This document shows, piece by piece, positions 11,340 through 19,636 of a stretch of 64,000 nucleotides of DNA. Origin of the DNA: Paracoccus aminophilus JCM 7686 (GTDB lineage: Bacteria > Pseudomonadota > Alphaproteobacteria > Rhodobacterales > Rhodobacteraceae); assembly GCF_000444995.1 (NCBI RefSeq), contig NC_022041.1, forward strand, positions 2,979,501 to 3,043,500. The letters run 5' to 3'. The notes under the pieces are model-generated. The model worked only from the letters and a program-made list of their open reading frames with translations. It did not search any database and had not been told where the DNA came from. A program made the translations under genes and the position numbers. The number at the start of each line of letters is the position of its first letter. Position 1 is the first letter of the stretch.

Positions 11340-11415
11340 GAAAAAAAACGCCCGCACAAGGCGGGCGCTAAGTCATGAGGCAGGTTTCATACAGGCAAGA
11401 AACCTATCGAGCAGT
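11340..11415 (-). ncRNA. Candidate small RNA gene, about 75 nt
   Basis: Read on the minus strand, a promoter at 11422-11450 would start transcription near 11415. The transcript would form a 7-bp hairpin, AGGTTTC/GAAACCT (11399-11405 with 11382-11388), a single-stranded middle, and a strong terminator, CGCCCGC/GCGGGCG (11361-11367 with 11349-11355), followed by eight T residues. No open frame occupies it. The terminator lies upstream of bdhA and faces it, so it has no protein gene to serve. It has not been matched to a named RNA family. Confidence 0.65.
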
Positions 11416-11421
11416 GACTAA

Positions 11422-11450
11422 TCTATAAGCTTTTTCCCGCATGAGTCCAA
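11422..11450 (-). promoter_or_regulatory. Promoter of the candidate small RNA
   Basis: On the minus strand a TTGGAC hexamer (11450-11445), a 17-bp spacer and a TATAGA hexamer (11427-11422) form a near-consensus vegetative promoter. It would start RNA about seven bases on, near 11415. Confidence 0.6.
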
Positions 11451-11532
11451 GGAGGAAGTTTGCCACGAGGTTAAGGGGGCGCTAGTGTCGCCCCGAAATC
11501 GGAGCAGCACAGAAAATCCGGGCAGGACTCGC

Positions 11533-13383
11533 ATGCGATTCTTCAAATTCTTTAACGAATCCGCGATTCCGCGTGTTTTGGTGACAATTTTATGTGTTGC
11601 AGGGATGCCTCTGGCAAGCCTTGCCGAACCACACCATGCCATTGCAATGTATGGAGAACCAGCGCTTCCAGAGGGCTTTCAGGCGCTGCCCTATGCCCGT
11701 CCAGACGCCCCAAAAGGCGGCACGATTCGCCTTGGCGAGCCGGGAACTTTCGACTCACTCAAGCCTTGGGTGCTGATGGGCAACCCCGTCTGGGCGGTCG
11801 GGACTCACGTTTCCGAGAGCTTGATGGCCCGTTCGATCGACGAACCTTTCACGCTTTACGGCCTGCTTGCGGAAAGCGTCGAGACCCCGCCCGACCGCGC
11901 TTGGGTCGAATTCACCCTGCGCCCCGAGGCGCGTTTCTCGGACGGCTCGCCCGTCACCATCGAAGATGTCATGTGGTCGAACGAGACCCTCGGCACCCAA
12001 GGCCACCCGCGCTATGCCATCGTCTGGTCGAAAGTCGCGAAGATGGAGCAGACCGGGCCCCGCTCGGTGCGCTTCACCTTCACCCAGCCCGACCGCGAAA
12101 TGCCCTTGCTGATGGGCCTGCGCCCGATCCTCAAGAAAGCGCAATGGCAAGGAAAGGATTTCCGCCAATCGAGCCTTGAGATCCCGATCGGCTCTGGCCC
12201 CTATGTCATCGCCAAAGTCGATCCCGGGCGTCAGGTCATCTTCCGCCGCAACCCCGATTATTGGGGCAAGGATCTTGCGATCATGCGCGGGCTGAACAAT
12301 TTCGACGAGATCCGCTACGATTACTTCGCCGATGCCAACGCCATGTTCGAAGCCTTCAAGGGCGGCGAGACCGATATCTGGCGCGAGCTTGGTGCCGCAA
12401 AATGGGACCGCGATTACGATTTCCCCGCCGTCCGCGACGGCCGCATCGTCAAGGATGAGATCCCCCATCACCGCCCCTCGGGCATCATGGGCCTGGTGAT
12501 GAACACACGAAACCCGGTCTTTGCCGATTGGCGGGTGCGGCAGGCGCTGATCGAGGCCTTCAATTTCAAATTCATCAATCAGGCGCTGACCGGCGGCAAG
12601 GATCCCCGCATCACCAGCTATTTCTCGAATTCGCCTCTGGCGATGGCGCCGGGTCCGGCCACGGGTTATGAGGCCGAGCTGCTCGCGCCCTTTGCCGCCG
12701 ATCTGCCTCCGGGCACGATCGAGGGCTACAGCCTGCCTGAAGGCGGTGAGCGTGTGGTCGATCGCGCGGGCATCCGCCGCGCTCTGGCGCTGTTCGCCGA
12801 GGCCGGCTGGCAGGTCGATCAATCCGGCGTTCTGCGCAACAATGAGGGCACGCCTTTCCGCTTCGAGATATTGCTCAATCAGAACGGCTCGGCGATGCGC
12901 AGCGCCTCGGAGACGCGCCAGATCGTCGATATTTTTGTCGAATCGCTGAAGAATCTCGGCATTGCCGCAACCGTCACCCAGCTTGATTCCGCCCAATATA
13001 TCGAGCGCACCAACAACTATCAGTTCGATATGAGCTGGTATGAACGGGCCTTGTCGCTGTCTCCGGGCAATGAACAGCTGCTTTACTGGGGTCACGATGG
13101 CGTGACAAAACCCGGGACGAAGAACTGGATGGGCATGAATTCTCCGGCAGCGGAAGCCGCGATTTCGGCGCTTTTGACCGCAGAATCCCCGGAAAACTAC
13201 GCAGCCGCGGTCCGGGCGCTTGATCGAATCTTAACCGCAGGGCGCTATGTTATTCCGGTCAGCTATACTCGGATTTCACGCTTGGCCCATTCATCCGTCC
13301 TGCATTATCCTGATAAGATACCGCTATATGGCGATTGGCCGGGGTTCATGCCTGAACTCTGGTGGCAAGAGGAGAAGGAATGA
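11533..13383 (+). CDS. ABC transporter substrate-binding protein, family 5 (YejA-like)
   Basis: 616 residues. An N-terminal export signal (hydrophobic AIPRVLVTILCVAGMPLASLA) is followed by HHAIAMYGEPALPEGF, typical of the YejA-like oligopeptide/microcin C binding proteins. The family-5 domain follows (GSGPYVIAKVDPGRQVIFRRNPDYWG). It would act in the periplasm delivering peptide-like ligands. The permease and ATPase genes are not adjacent, which is unusual. An in-frame GTG lies upstream at 11485, but the signal peptide fits ATG 11533. The stop overlaps the entericidin-like gene. Confidence 0.88.
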   Translation: MRFFKFFNESAIPRVLVTILCVAGMPLASLAEPHHAIAMYGEPALPEGFQALPYARPDAPKGGTIRLGEPGTFDSLKPWVLMGNPVWAVGTHVSESLMARSIDEPFTLYGLLAESVETPPDRAWVEFTLRPEARFSDGSPVTIEDVMWSNETLGTQGHPRYAIVWSKVAKMEQTGPRSVRFTFTQPDREMPLLMGLRPILKKAQWQGKDFRQSSLEIPIGSGPYVIAKVDPGRQVIFRRNPDYWGKDLAIMRGLNNFDEIRYDYFADANAMFEAFKGGETDIWRELGAAKWDRDYDFPAVRDGRIVKDEIPHHRPSGIMGLVMNTRNPVFADWRVRQALIEAFNFKFINQALTGGKDPRITSYFSNSPLAMAPGPATGYEAELLAPFAADLPPGTIEGYSLPEGGERVVDRAGIRRALALFAEAGWQVDQSGVLRNNEGTPFRFEILLNQNGSAMRSASETRQIVDIFVESLKNLGIAATVTQLDSAQYIERTNNYQFDMSWYERALSLSPGNEQLLYWGHDGVTKPGTKNWMGMNSPAAEAAISALLTAESPENYAAAVRALDRILTAGRYVIPVSYTRISRLAHSSVLHYPDKIPLYGDWPGFMPELWWQEEKE

Positions 13384-13517
13384 GACTACTGTTCACCGCC
13401 GCAATCCTTGCGACCATGGCGCTTGCGGGCTGCAATACCGTCTCGGGCGTGGGTCAGGACATCACCGGCGCCTCGCGTCTGGTTCAAGGTAGCGTAGGAG
13501 GGGGAGGAGGCTACTGA
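13380..13517 (+). CDS. Entericidin A/B-family small lipoprotein
   Basis: 45 residues. The start MRLLFTAAILATMALAGC is a lipoprotein signal with lipobox LAGC, followed by NTVSGVGQDITGASRLVQ, the entericidin pattern. Entericidins are small membrane lipoproteins of envelope stress. The ATG overlaps the upstream stop (ATGA), and its own stop overlaps the CsbD-like start, so three genes are translationally chained. The Gly-rich end (VGGGGGY) is unusual. Confidence 0.8.
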   Translation: MRLLFTAAILATMALAGCNTVSGVGQDITGASRLVQGSVGGGGGY

Positions 13518-13870
13518 TGAAGTGGCAACAGGTTCAGGACAATTGGGCCGCCTTCTTTGAAGCGATTGCCGAGAAATGGCCCGAGGCCGATGAAAGCGAT
13601 CTCGAAGAGATCGACGGCGATCAACGCGACTTCATCAAATATATCGCCGAGGTCACCGGACAGGAGGTCGCGGAAGCCCGCGACGAGATCCGTGAATGGC
13701 TGAGTGGCGAAATCCCCTCGGATGTCGTCATGGACCCGAGCCATGACAATCGCTCGATGGTGCTCTCGTCGAAATATATCGGCGAGGGCGAGGATACCTA
13801 TGACGACGACCGCCATTTCGGCGATGACGGTGAATATCCCGATGACGGCGATCTGACGCCGACTGGGTAG
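13517..13870 (+). CDS. CsbD-like stress protein with acidic tail
   Basis: 117 residues. The first 65 fit the CsbD helical pattern (WQQVQDNWAAFFEAIAEKWP, then DLEEIDGDQRDFIKYIAE and an EARDEIREWL end). CsbD proteins are abundant general-stress proteins of unclear action. The remainder is an Asp/Glu-rich, probably disordered tail with many D residues. It overlaps the entericidin-like gene by one base. The strongly acidic tail is not a feature of the short CsbD proteins. Confidence 0.65.
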   Translation: MKWQQVQDNWAAFFEAIAEKWPEADESDLEEIDGDQRDFIKYIAEVTGQEVAEARDEIREWLSGEIPSDVVMDPSHDNRSMVLSSKYIGEGEDTYDDDRHFGDDGEYPDDGDLTPTG

Positions 13871-13879
13871 TGCGGAGGT

Positions 13880-14071
13880 TGCGGGGGCGCCCTGTGGCCG
13901 ACGGGCGGGGGCTCCCGCCCCCATCGCCCTGACGGGCGATTCCCCCGGGGATATTTCGGCATGAAAGACGAGGCCGGGTGGCGGCGCGTGGTTTGATGAT
14001 GAAAGCGGCGTCCCTTGGGGAGCGCCGCTTTGTTTTTTCATGCAGTGCCTTTGGCCGTCACGTTGGCTGCC
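13880..14071. other. Intergenic GC-rich hairpins, no gene
   Basis: This stretch of about 190 bases holds nested GC palindromes (GGCGGGGGCTCCCGCC and ATCGCCCT/GGGCGAT) and then ATATTTCGGCATGAAAGACGAG. The latter resembles a dispersed intergenic repeat common in Rhodobacterales. A GGGGAGCGCCGC segment follows before the xthA stop. I see no coding frame. Confidence 0.4.
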
Positions 14072-14857
14072 TTAGGCGGCGAGATCGACCCAGACCGGGA
14101 CGTGATCGCTTGGCTTTTCCGCCGCGCGCTGGTCGCGGTCGATGCCTGCGTCGATCACAAGGTCCGCGGCCTGTGGGCTGAGCAGCAGATGGTCAATGCG
14201 GATGCCGTTGTTTTTCTCCCAAGCGCCCGCCTGATAGTCCCAGAAGGTGAAGGGGCCGGAGGCGGCATCAAGGTTGCGCAGGCGCAGGATCTCGGTCCAG
14301 CCCTGATATTCGATGCGGCGCAGGCTGGCGCGGCTTTCGGGTAAAAAGAGCGCATCCGTCAGCCATTTTTCGGGGAAAGCCGCGTCGCGGGGCTGGGGGA
14401 TGACGTTGTAATCGCCGAGCATCACCACCGGCATCTCGGATTTCAGGAATTCGGCGGCGCGGGCGGCGAGACGCTCCATCCAGGCGAGTTTGTAATCATA
14501 TTTCGGACCCGGCGCCGGGTTGCCATTCGGCAGATAGAGGCCCGCGATGCGCACGGCGCGATCGCCGATCACGGTCGCCTCGATCCAGCGCGATTGCTCG
14601 TCGCTGTCATCGCCGGGCAGGCCGCGCGAGATGTCCTCGAGCGGCAATTTCGACAGGATGGCGACGCCGTTGAAGCCCTTTTGGCCGAAGGTCTCGACCG
14701 TCCAGCCGCGATCCTCGAGTTCCTCGCGCGGGAAGCTTTCGTCCTGCGTCTTGATTTCCTGCAGCACGACGACATCGGGCGCGCTTGCCTCGAGCCAGTC
14801 GGTCAGTTGCTGAATGCGGGCGCGGACGCCGTTGATGTTGAAGCTAGCGATTTTCAT
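14072..14857 (-). CDS. xthA: Exodeoxyribonuclease III
   Basis: 261 residues. An AP endonuclease/3'-5' exonuclease of base-excision repair. Conserved blocks are MKIASFNINGVRAR, VVLQEIKTQDESFP with the metal-binding Glu, GDYNVIPQPRDA, and the C-terminal RIDHLLLS and EKPSDHVPVW, which holds the catalytic Asp-His. MKIASFNING is the family's normal start. It is divergent from the VOC gene with only 37 bp between. Confidence 0.95.
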   Translation of the reverse strand: MKIASFNINGVRARIQQLTDWLEASAPDVVVLQEIKTQDESFPREELEDRGWTVETFGQKGFNGVAILSKLPLEDISRGLPGDDSDEQSRWIEATVIGDRAVRIAGLYLPNGNPAPGPKYDYKLAWMERLAARAAEFLKSEMPVVMLGDYNVIPQPRDAAFPEKWLTDALFLPESRASLRRIEYQGWTEILRLRNLDAASGPFTFWDYQAGAWEKNNGIRIDHLLLSPQAADLVIDAGIDRDQRAAEKPSDHVPVWVDLAA

Positions 14858-14894
14858 GCTAGGCAGAATAGGCCGGAACCGGAGGAAGAGGCAA

Positions 14895-15263
14895 ATGAAG
14901 TTCACCCAGACCGCGCCTGTTCTGCGTATCTTCGACATTGCCAAGGCGCGGGAGTTCTATTGCGGCTTTCTCGGCATGGGCTGGGATTGGGAGCATCGCT
15001 TCCACGAGGGCGCGCCGCTTTATGCGCAAGTGAGCCGCGCCGGGCTGGTCCTGCATCTGAGCGAGCATCACGGCGATGCGACGCCCGGCTCGACGGTTTT
15101 CGTGCGGATGGAGGGGATCGCCGCGTTTCACGCCGAGGTCATCGCGCGCAACTATCCCTATCTGCGGCCGGGGATCGAGGAGATGCCTTGGGGGCGGATG
15201 ATGACCGTCACCGATCCCTTTATGAACCGTATCCGTTTCAATGAGGATATCGGCGAGGCGTAG
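14895..15263 (+). CDS. VOC-superfamily protein (glyoxalase/bleomycin-resistance-like)
   Basis: 122 residues. Two betaalphabetabetabeta modules are visible, starting FTQTAPVLRIFDIAKAREFYCGFLGM and ending MTVTDPFMNRIRFNED. The pattern is that of bleomycin-binding-type VOC proteins, which sequester or transform small molecules; the ligand is unknown. A GGAGGAAGAGG site precedes ATG 14895. A longer frame upstream overlaps xthA and is rejected. Confidence 0.8.
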   Translation: MKFTQTAPVLRIFDIAKAREFYCGFLGMGWDWEHRFHEGAPLYAQVSRAGLVLHLSEHHGDATPGSTVFVRMEGIAAFHAEVIARNYPYLRPGIEEMPWGRMMTVTDPFMNRIRFNEDIGEA

Positions 15264-15266
15264 CGC

Positions 15267-16538
15267 CTAGTCGTCGGGCGCGGTCACGATCAGCTTGTCG
15301 ATGCGCATCGCATCCATATCCGCGACCTCGAACTGCCAGCCCTGATAGGTGAAGGTTTCGCCGGTGCGGGGGATCTGGCCAAGGATAGTGAGGACAAGCC
15401 CGGCCACGGTCGAGTAATCGCCTTCCGGCAGTGGCAGGGGAAAGCCGGTCTCGCTTGCGAATTCATCGGCGCTTTCCGAGCCTGCGACCAGCCAGCTGCC
15501 ATCGGCACGGGTGACGATATCGGGCTCATCCTCGATGCCATCGGCGAAATCTCCGGCAATCGCCTCGAGCAGGTCCATCGTATTGATAACGCCCTGAAAG
15601 TGGCCGAATTCGTCATAGACGAAGACCATGCGTTCGGGGGTGTGGCGCATGATCTCGATCACGGCCATTGCATTGGCGGTATCAAGCACCATCGGCGCGT
15701 CGCGCACCAGCTTGCGGATATCCGGGCGGTTGACGCCGATCAGATCGCGCAAAGCGATGACCCCGATGATATTGTCCTCGGCCCCGTCGCTCACGGGCAT
15801 CCGCGAGGCGCGCGCTTCGCGGGCCTTGGCGATCACCTCTTCGGGGCTGTCCGAGATATCGACCGTCTCGACCTCGCGCCGCGGCGTCATCATCGCCCGG
15901 GCCGAGCGGTCGGCGACGCGCATCACGCCGGCGATCATGCCGCGCTCATCAGGGAGCAGCACGCCCGCCTTGGTCGCCTCGGCAATGGTCATGCGCACGT
16001 CTTCGTCGGTGATATCGGCCTCGTCGCGCGGGTTGAAGCCGATGAGGCGGAAAATCAGATTGGTCGAGCCGTTGAAGAGCCAGACCAGAGGCGTCGCGAT
16101 CCGCGCCACTACGGCCATGGCGGGCGCGACGCGGGCGGCAATCGCCTCGGGGCGCGCCATGGCAAGCTGTTTCGGGACCAGCTCGCCGACGACCAGTGAA
16201 AGATAGGTGATCGCGGCGACGACAAGGCCGACGCCAAGCGGTGCCGCGACGCCCGCAGGCACACCCGAGGCCGCCAGCGCATTCGAGGCGCGCAGGCCCA
16301 AGGTCGCGCCCGAGACCGCGCCGTTCAGGATGCCGACCAGCGTGATCCCGACCTGCACCGCCGAGAGAAACCGCCCCGGCTCTTCGCGCAGCTTCAGCGC
16401 GATCTGCGCGCCATGGCTGCCCTTATCGGCCATGGTCGCCAGCCGCACCGGGCGCGACGAGACCACCGCAAGCTCTGCCATCGCCAACAGGCCGTTGACG
16501 ACGGTCAGGACCAGAATAACGGCGATTTCAATCCACAT
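15267..16538 (-). CDS. CNNM/CBS-domain membrane protein (HlyC/CorC family)
   Basis: 423 residues. The N-terminal CNNM transmembrane domain (about 1-190) has several hydrophobic segments (IAVILVLTVVNGLLAMAELAVV, GITLVGILNGAVSG). Two CBS domains follow (about 205-330, with MTPRREVETVDISDS and VFVYDEFGHFQGV), then a CorC_HlyC C-terminal domain. Family members are linked to Mg/Co efflux. Full length, no defect seen. Confidence 0.9.
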   Translation of the reverse strand: MWIEIAVILVLTVVNGLLAMAELAVVSSRPVRLATMADKGSHGAQIALKLREEPGRFLSAVQVGITLVGILNGAVSGATLGLRASNALAASGVPAGVAAPLGVGLVVAAITYLSLVVGELVPKQLAMARPEAIAARVAPAMAVVARIATPLVWLFNGSTNLIFRLIGFNPRDEADITDEDVRMTIAEATKAGVLLPDERGMIAGVMRVADRSARAMMTPRREVETVDISDSPEEVIAKAREARASRMPVSDGAEDNIIGVIALRDLIGVNRPDIRKLVRDAPMVLDTANAMAVIEIMRHTPERMVFVYDEFGHFQGVINTMDLLEAIAGDFADGIEDEPDIVTRADGSWLVAGSESADEFASETGFPLPLPEGDYSTVAGLVLTILGQIPRTGETFTYQGWQFEVADMDAMRIDKLIVTAPDD

Positions 16539-16556
16539 CAGATCAAGCAGGCCACA

Positions 16557-16892
16557 TCAGATCGAGAAGGACGTGCCACAGCCGCAGGAAGAGGTCGCGT
16601 TCGGGTTCTCGATGGTGAAGCGCGCGCCGATGAGTTCGTCGGCGAAATCGATCACCGCGCCGGTCAGGAAGGGCAAAGACACCGGGTCGATCACGACCGC
16701 CTGCCCCTCGCCTTCAAGGACCAGATCATCCTCGGCTTTGTCGTCGAGGCGGATGTCATATTGAAACCCCGAGCAGCCACCGCCCAGCACCGCAACGCGC
16801 AAGGCGCGAGCGTCCTTGGCCTCGTTGATCTCGGCCAGTCGGGCAAAGGCCCGTTCAGTCACTTTAGGGGGCAGGTTCAATGCCACGTTCAT
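16557..16892 (-). CDS. erpA: A-type Fe-S cluster carrier (ErpA/IscA family)
   Basis: 111 residues. It transfers Fe-S clusters to target proteins. The three conserved cysteines are Cys40 (GGGCSGFQY), Cys103 and Cys105 (SSCGCGTSF). ATG 16892 (MNVALNLPPKVT) gives the usual length; the frame continues upstream without a family match. It is next to the HD phosphohydrolase, divergently arranged, as in many alphaproteobacteria. Confidence 0.9.
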   Translation of the reverse strand: MNVALNLPPKVTERAFARLAEINEAKDARALRVAVLGGGCSGFQYDIRLDDKAEDDLVLEGEGQAVVIDPVSLPFLTGAVIDFADELIGARFTIENPNATSSCGCGTSFSI

Positions 16893-16974
16893 GAGGCGTT
16901 CCCATTTCCGTCTTATAATCTCGAATATAGGCTTTGCAGTGAACCGCCGCAAGGAAAGCGCCGCAAGGAATAGC

Positions 16975-18111
16975 ATGACCGCACTCTATGCCTGCCAGCC
17001 TAACGACAGTCGCGGCCGCCATTGGCCGGAAACCATGTCCACCTTCCGCAGCCCGTGGCAGCGCGACCGCGACCGGATCATCCATTCCTCGGCCTTCCGT
17101 CGCCTCAAGCACAAGACGCAGGTCTTCGTCGAGCATGAGGGCGATTATTACCGCACCCGCCTGACCCATACGATCGAGGTCGCTCAGGTCGCGCGCACGA
17201 TTGCGGGCACTTTGGGGCTGAACACCGATCTCGCCGAAACCGTGGCTTTGGCCCATGACCTCGGCCATCCGCCCTTCGGCCATACCGGAGAGGATGCCTT
17301 GGCGGTGCTGATGGCGCCCTATGGCGGCTTTGACCACAATGCGCAGGCGCTGCGGATCGTGACGAAGCTCGAACGCCATTATGCCGATTTCGACGGGCTG
17401 AACCTGACCTGGGAAAGCCTTGAGGGCATCGCCAAGCACAATGGCCCAATCACCGGCCCCCTGCCCTATGCTCTGGCCGATGTGAATGCCGAATGGGATC
17501 TGGAGCTTCACACCAATGCCAGCGCCGAGGCGCAGGTCGCGGCGGTCGCCGATGACGTGGCCTATAACCACCATGACCTTCACGACGGGCTGCGCGCGGG
17601 GCTGTTCTCTGAAGAGGATCTGGCCCAGCTTCCGGTGATTGGCGAGGCTTTTGCGCAGGTCGATGCGCTCCATCCCGGGCTTGAGCCGATGCGCCGCCGC
17701 CACGAGGCCCTGCGCCGCGTCTTTGGCGTCATGGTCGAGGATGTGATTGCGGTGGCGCAGAACCGGCTGACCAGCCTTCAGCCGCAATCGGCGCAAGATA
17801 TCCGCGATATGGACGGGCCAATCATCCGCTTTTCCAAGCCGCTTTATCAAAATCTCAAGGCGATCAAGAGCTTCCTCTTCACGCGGATGTATCGCGCGCC
17901 GACCGTGGTCGTCGAACGCAAGCGCGTGACCGAGATGCTGAACGGGCTCTTTCCGCTTTACCTCAATGATGCGGGCAAGCTGCCCGATCATTGGCGCGCG
18001 GCGGCAGAAGCGGCGGGCTCGGAAACAGCGCGCGCGCGGATTGTCCTCGATTACGTCGCGGGCATGACCGACCGTTTCGCCATTCAAGAGGCCGAACGGC
18101 TGCTCGGCTGA
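16975..18111 (+). CDS. dgt: dGTPase-like HD-domain phosphohydrolase
   Basis: 378 residues. The HD metal site is complete: RLTHTIEVAQVAR (His65), ALAHDLGHPPFGHTGE (His94-Asp95) and VADDVAYNHHDL. The N-terminus SPWQRDRDRIIHSSAFRRLKHKTQVF is that of the deoxyguanosinetriphosphate triphosphohydrolase-like proteins. It probably hydrolyses dNTPs to deoxynucleosides and triphosphate. Such enzymes can restrict phage replication, which is of interest given the nearby prophage. An AAGGAA site precedes ATG 16975. Confidence 0.9.
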   Translation: MTALYACQPNDSRGRHWPETMSTFRSPWQRDRDRIIHSSAFRRLKHKTQVFVEHEGDYYRTRLTHTIEVAQVARTIAGTLGLNTDLAETVALAHDLGHPPFGHTGEDALAVLMAPYGGFDHNAQALRIVTKLERHYADFDGLNLTWESLEGIAKHNGPITGPLPYALADVNAEWDLELHTNASAEAQVAAVADDVAYNHHDLHDGLRAGLFSEEDLAQLPVIGEAFAQVDALHPGLEPMRRRHEALRRVFGVMVEDVIAVAQNRLTSLQPQSAQDIRDMDGPIIRFSKPLYQNLKAIKSFLFTRMYRAPTVVVERKRVTEMLNGLFPLYLNDAGKLPDHWRAAAEAAGSETARARIVLDYVAGMTDRFAIQEAERLLG

Positions 18112-18115
18112 TCCC

Positions 18116-19006
18116 TCAGAGGAAGATCAGCGCCATCCCGGCAACCGCCAGCGCCGCCCCGGCCCAAGAGGTGCCCGAGGGGCGCTGGCCCGTGACCAGC
18201 CACAGGACCGGCAGGATCAGCACGGGCGAGAGCGCCGACAGCGTTGCGACAATGCCGACCTTGCCGCCTTGCAGCGCAAACATCAGCAGCGTCATGCCCA
18301 TGATCATCGCCAAAAGCCCCGAAGCGGCGGTCAGCGCCAGCGTTTTCGGCGTGATCGCCCCGCGCTGACGCGCCCAGGGGAAAGGCAGCGCCATCAGGAT
18401 CCAGACCCCGACCACGGCCACGCCGACCCGGATCAGCGAGGCCGCATAGGGATCAAAGCCCCCCGCCATCACCGGCCGCGCAATCAGCGAGCCAAGCGCC
18501 TGCCCGCTGGCCGACAAGAGGCCAAAGCCGACGGCGATCGCGAGATTGCCATGCACGGCCTCAAAGCGGTGCGAGCCCGAGCGGCCGGGTCTCCCCAGCA
18601 CCGCCAAAGTGACCCCGCCTGTCACCAGCGCGATCCCGGCAACAGCGCGCCACGACAGATCCTCGCCCAGCACCGCCCAACCGAGCAGCGCCGACATTGG
18701 GGCATTCAGTGCGAAAAGGGCTCCGGATCGCCGCGGCCCGAGCAAGGTCAGCGAGAAATAAAGCATCGTATCGCCGATGAAGATGCCGATGACCCCCGAG
18801 AGCGCGAGGCGCAGGAAATCGTGCTGGCTGACCCCATGCCAACGCCCGGTCGCGATCACGATCACCGCCAGCGTGACGGCAACCATGGTCTGGCGCAGGC
18901 GGTTGAAGCCGAAGGGCCCCAGCCGGTCCGCCGGATCTTTCGACAGCAATCCGGTCACGCTCCACAGAAAAGCCGCCCCGAGGGCGGCAAGCTCGTGCAC
19001 TGGCAT
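18116..19006 (-). CDS. EamA-family drug/metabolite transporter
   Basis: 296 residues with about ten hydrophobic segments in two EamA repeats (FNRLRQTMVAVTLAVIVIATG in the first, GNLAIAVGFGLLSASGQALGS opening the second). An inner-membrane permease of unknown substrate. ATG 19006 starts the first transmembrane helix (HELAALGAAFLWSVTGLLS). The frame is open far upstream, but that extension is Arg-rich and opposite the OsmC gene's leader, so I reject it. Confidence 0.88.
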   Translation of the reverse strand: MPVHELAALGAAFLWSVTGLLSKDPADRLGPFGFNRLRQTMVAVTLAVIVIATGRWHGVSQHDFLRLALSGVIGIFIGDTMLYFSLTLLGPRRSGALFALNAPMSALLGWAVLGEDLSWRAVAGIALVTGGVTLAVLGRPGRSGSHRFEAVHGNLAIAVGFGLLSASGQALGSLIARPVMAGGFDPYAASLIRVGVAVVGVWILMALPFPWARQRGAITPKTLALTAASGLLAMIMGMTLLMFALQGGKVGIVATLSALSPVLILPVLWLVTGQRPSGTSWAGAALAVAGMALIFL

Positions 19007-19159
19007 CTGATCCTCCGTAACTCCCGATAGGCCGCGCGTTGAACTCGCGCAAGCATTGCCGCGTTGTCCTCTGCCAGTGCCGCGCCTCGTCCGGTTTCTC
19101 CGGTCCTGTTTGACGGCGCTTTGCGCAATCTTGTCGCGCGACCAACAGGAGGAAAGACC

Positions 19160-19582
19160 ATGATCAAGAGAACCGGATCGGCTCATTGGAACGGTGGGCT
19201 GAAGGACGGAACGGGCAAGGTCAGCACCAAATCCGGTGCGCTGAAGGAGCTGCCCTATGGCTTCAACACGCGCTTTGGCGACACGCCGGGCACCAATCCC
19301 GAAGAGCTGATCGGCGCGGCCCATGCGGCCTGTTTCTCGATGGCTCTGGCCAATCTGCTGGGCGAGGCCGGGATTGGCGGCGTGGTGATCGACACCAGCT
19401 CCGAGATCACCATGGATCAGGATGCGCAGGGGTTTTCCATCACCAAGGCCCATCTGATCACCCGGATCAAGGCGGATGCCGATGAGGCGCAGGTGCGCGA
19501 GATTGCCGCCAAGGCCAAGGCCGGATGCCCGGTCTCGCGCGTGCTGAATGCCGAGATCACCATGGATGCAACTGTGGTCTGA
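19160..19582 (+). CDS. osmC: OsmC-family peroxide-resistance protein
   Basis: 140 residues. OsmC/Ohr proteins reduce organic hydroperoxides with two cysteines, here in AHAACFSMALANLL and AKAGCPVSRVLNAE. The N-terminus IKRTGSAHWNGGLKDGTG marks the OsmC branch. A perfect AGGAGG (19147-19152) precedes ATG 19160. It is transcribed divergently from the EamA transporter. Confidence 0.92.
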   Translation: MIKRTGSAHWNGGLKDGTGKVSTKSGALKELPYGFNTRFGDTPGTNPEELIGAAHAACFSMALANLLGEAGIGGVVIDTSSEITMDQDAQGFSITKAHLITRIKADADEAQVREIAAKAKAGCPVSRVLNAEITMDATVV

Positions 19583-19636
19583 GCCCGATCCCCGGGCCGA
19601 TCACCCTGCGCCGCAACCGCTTCCCGGAGTGTCACG

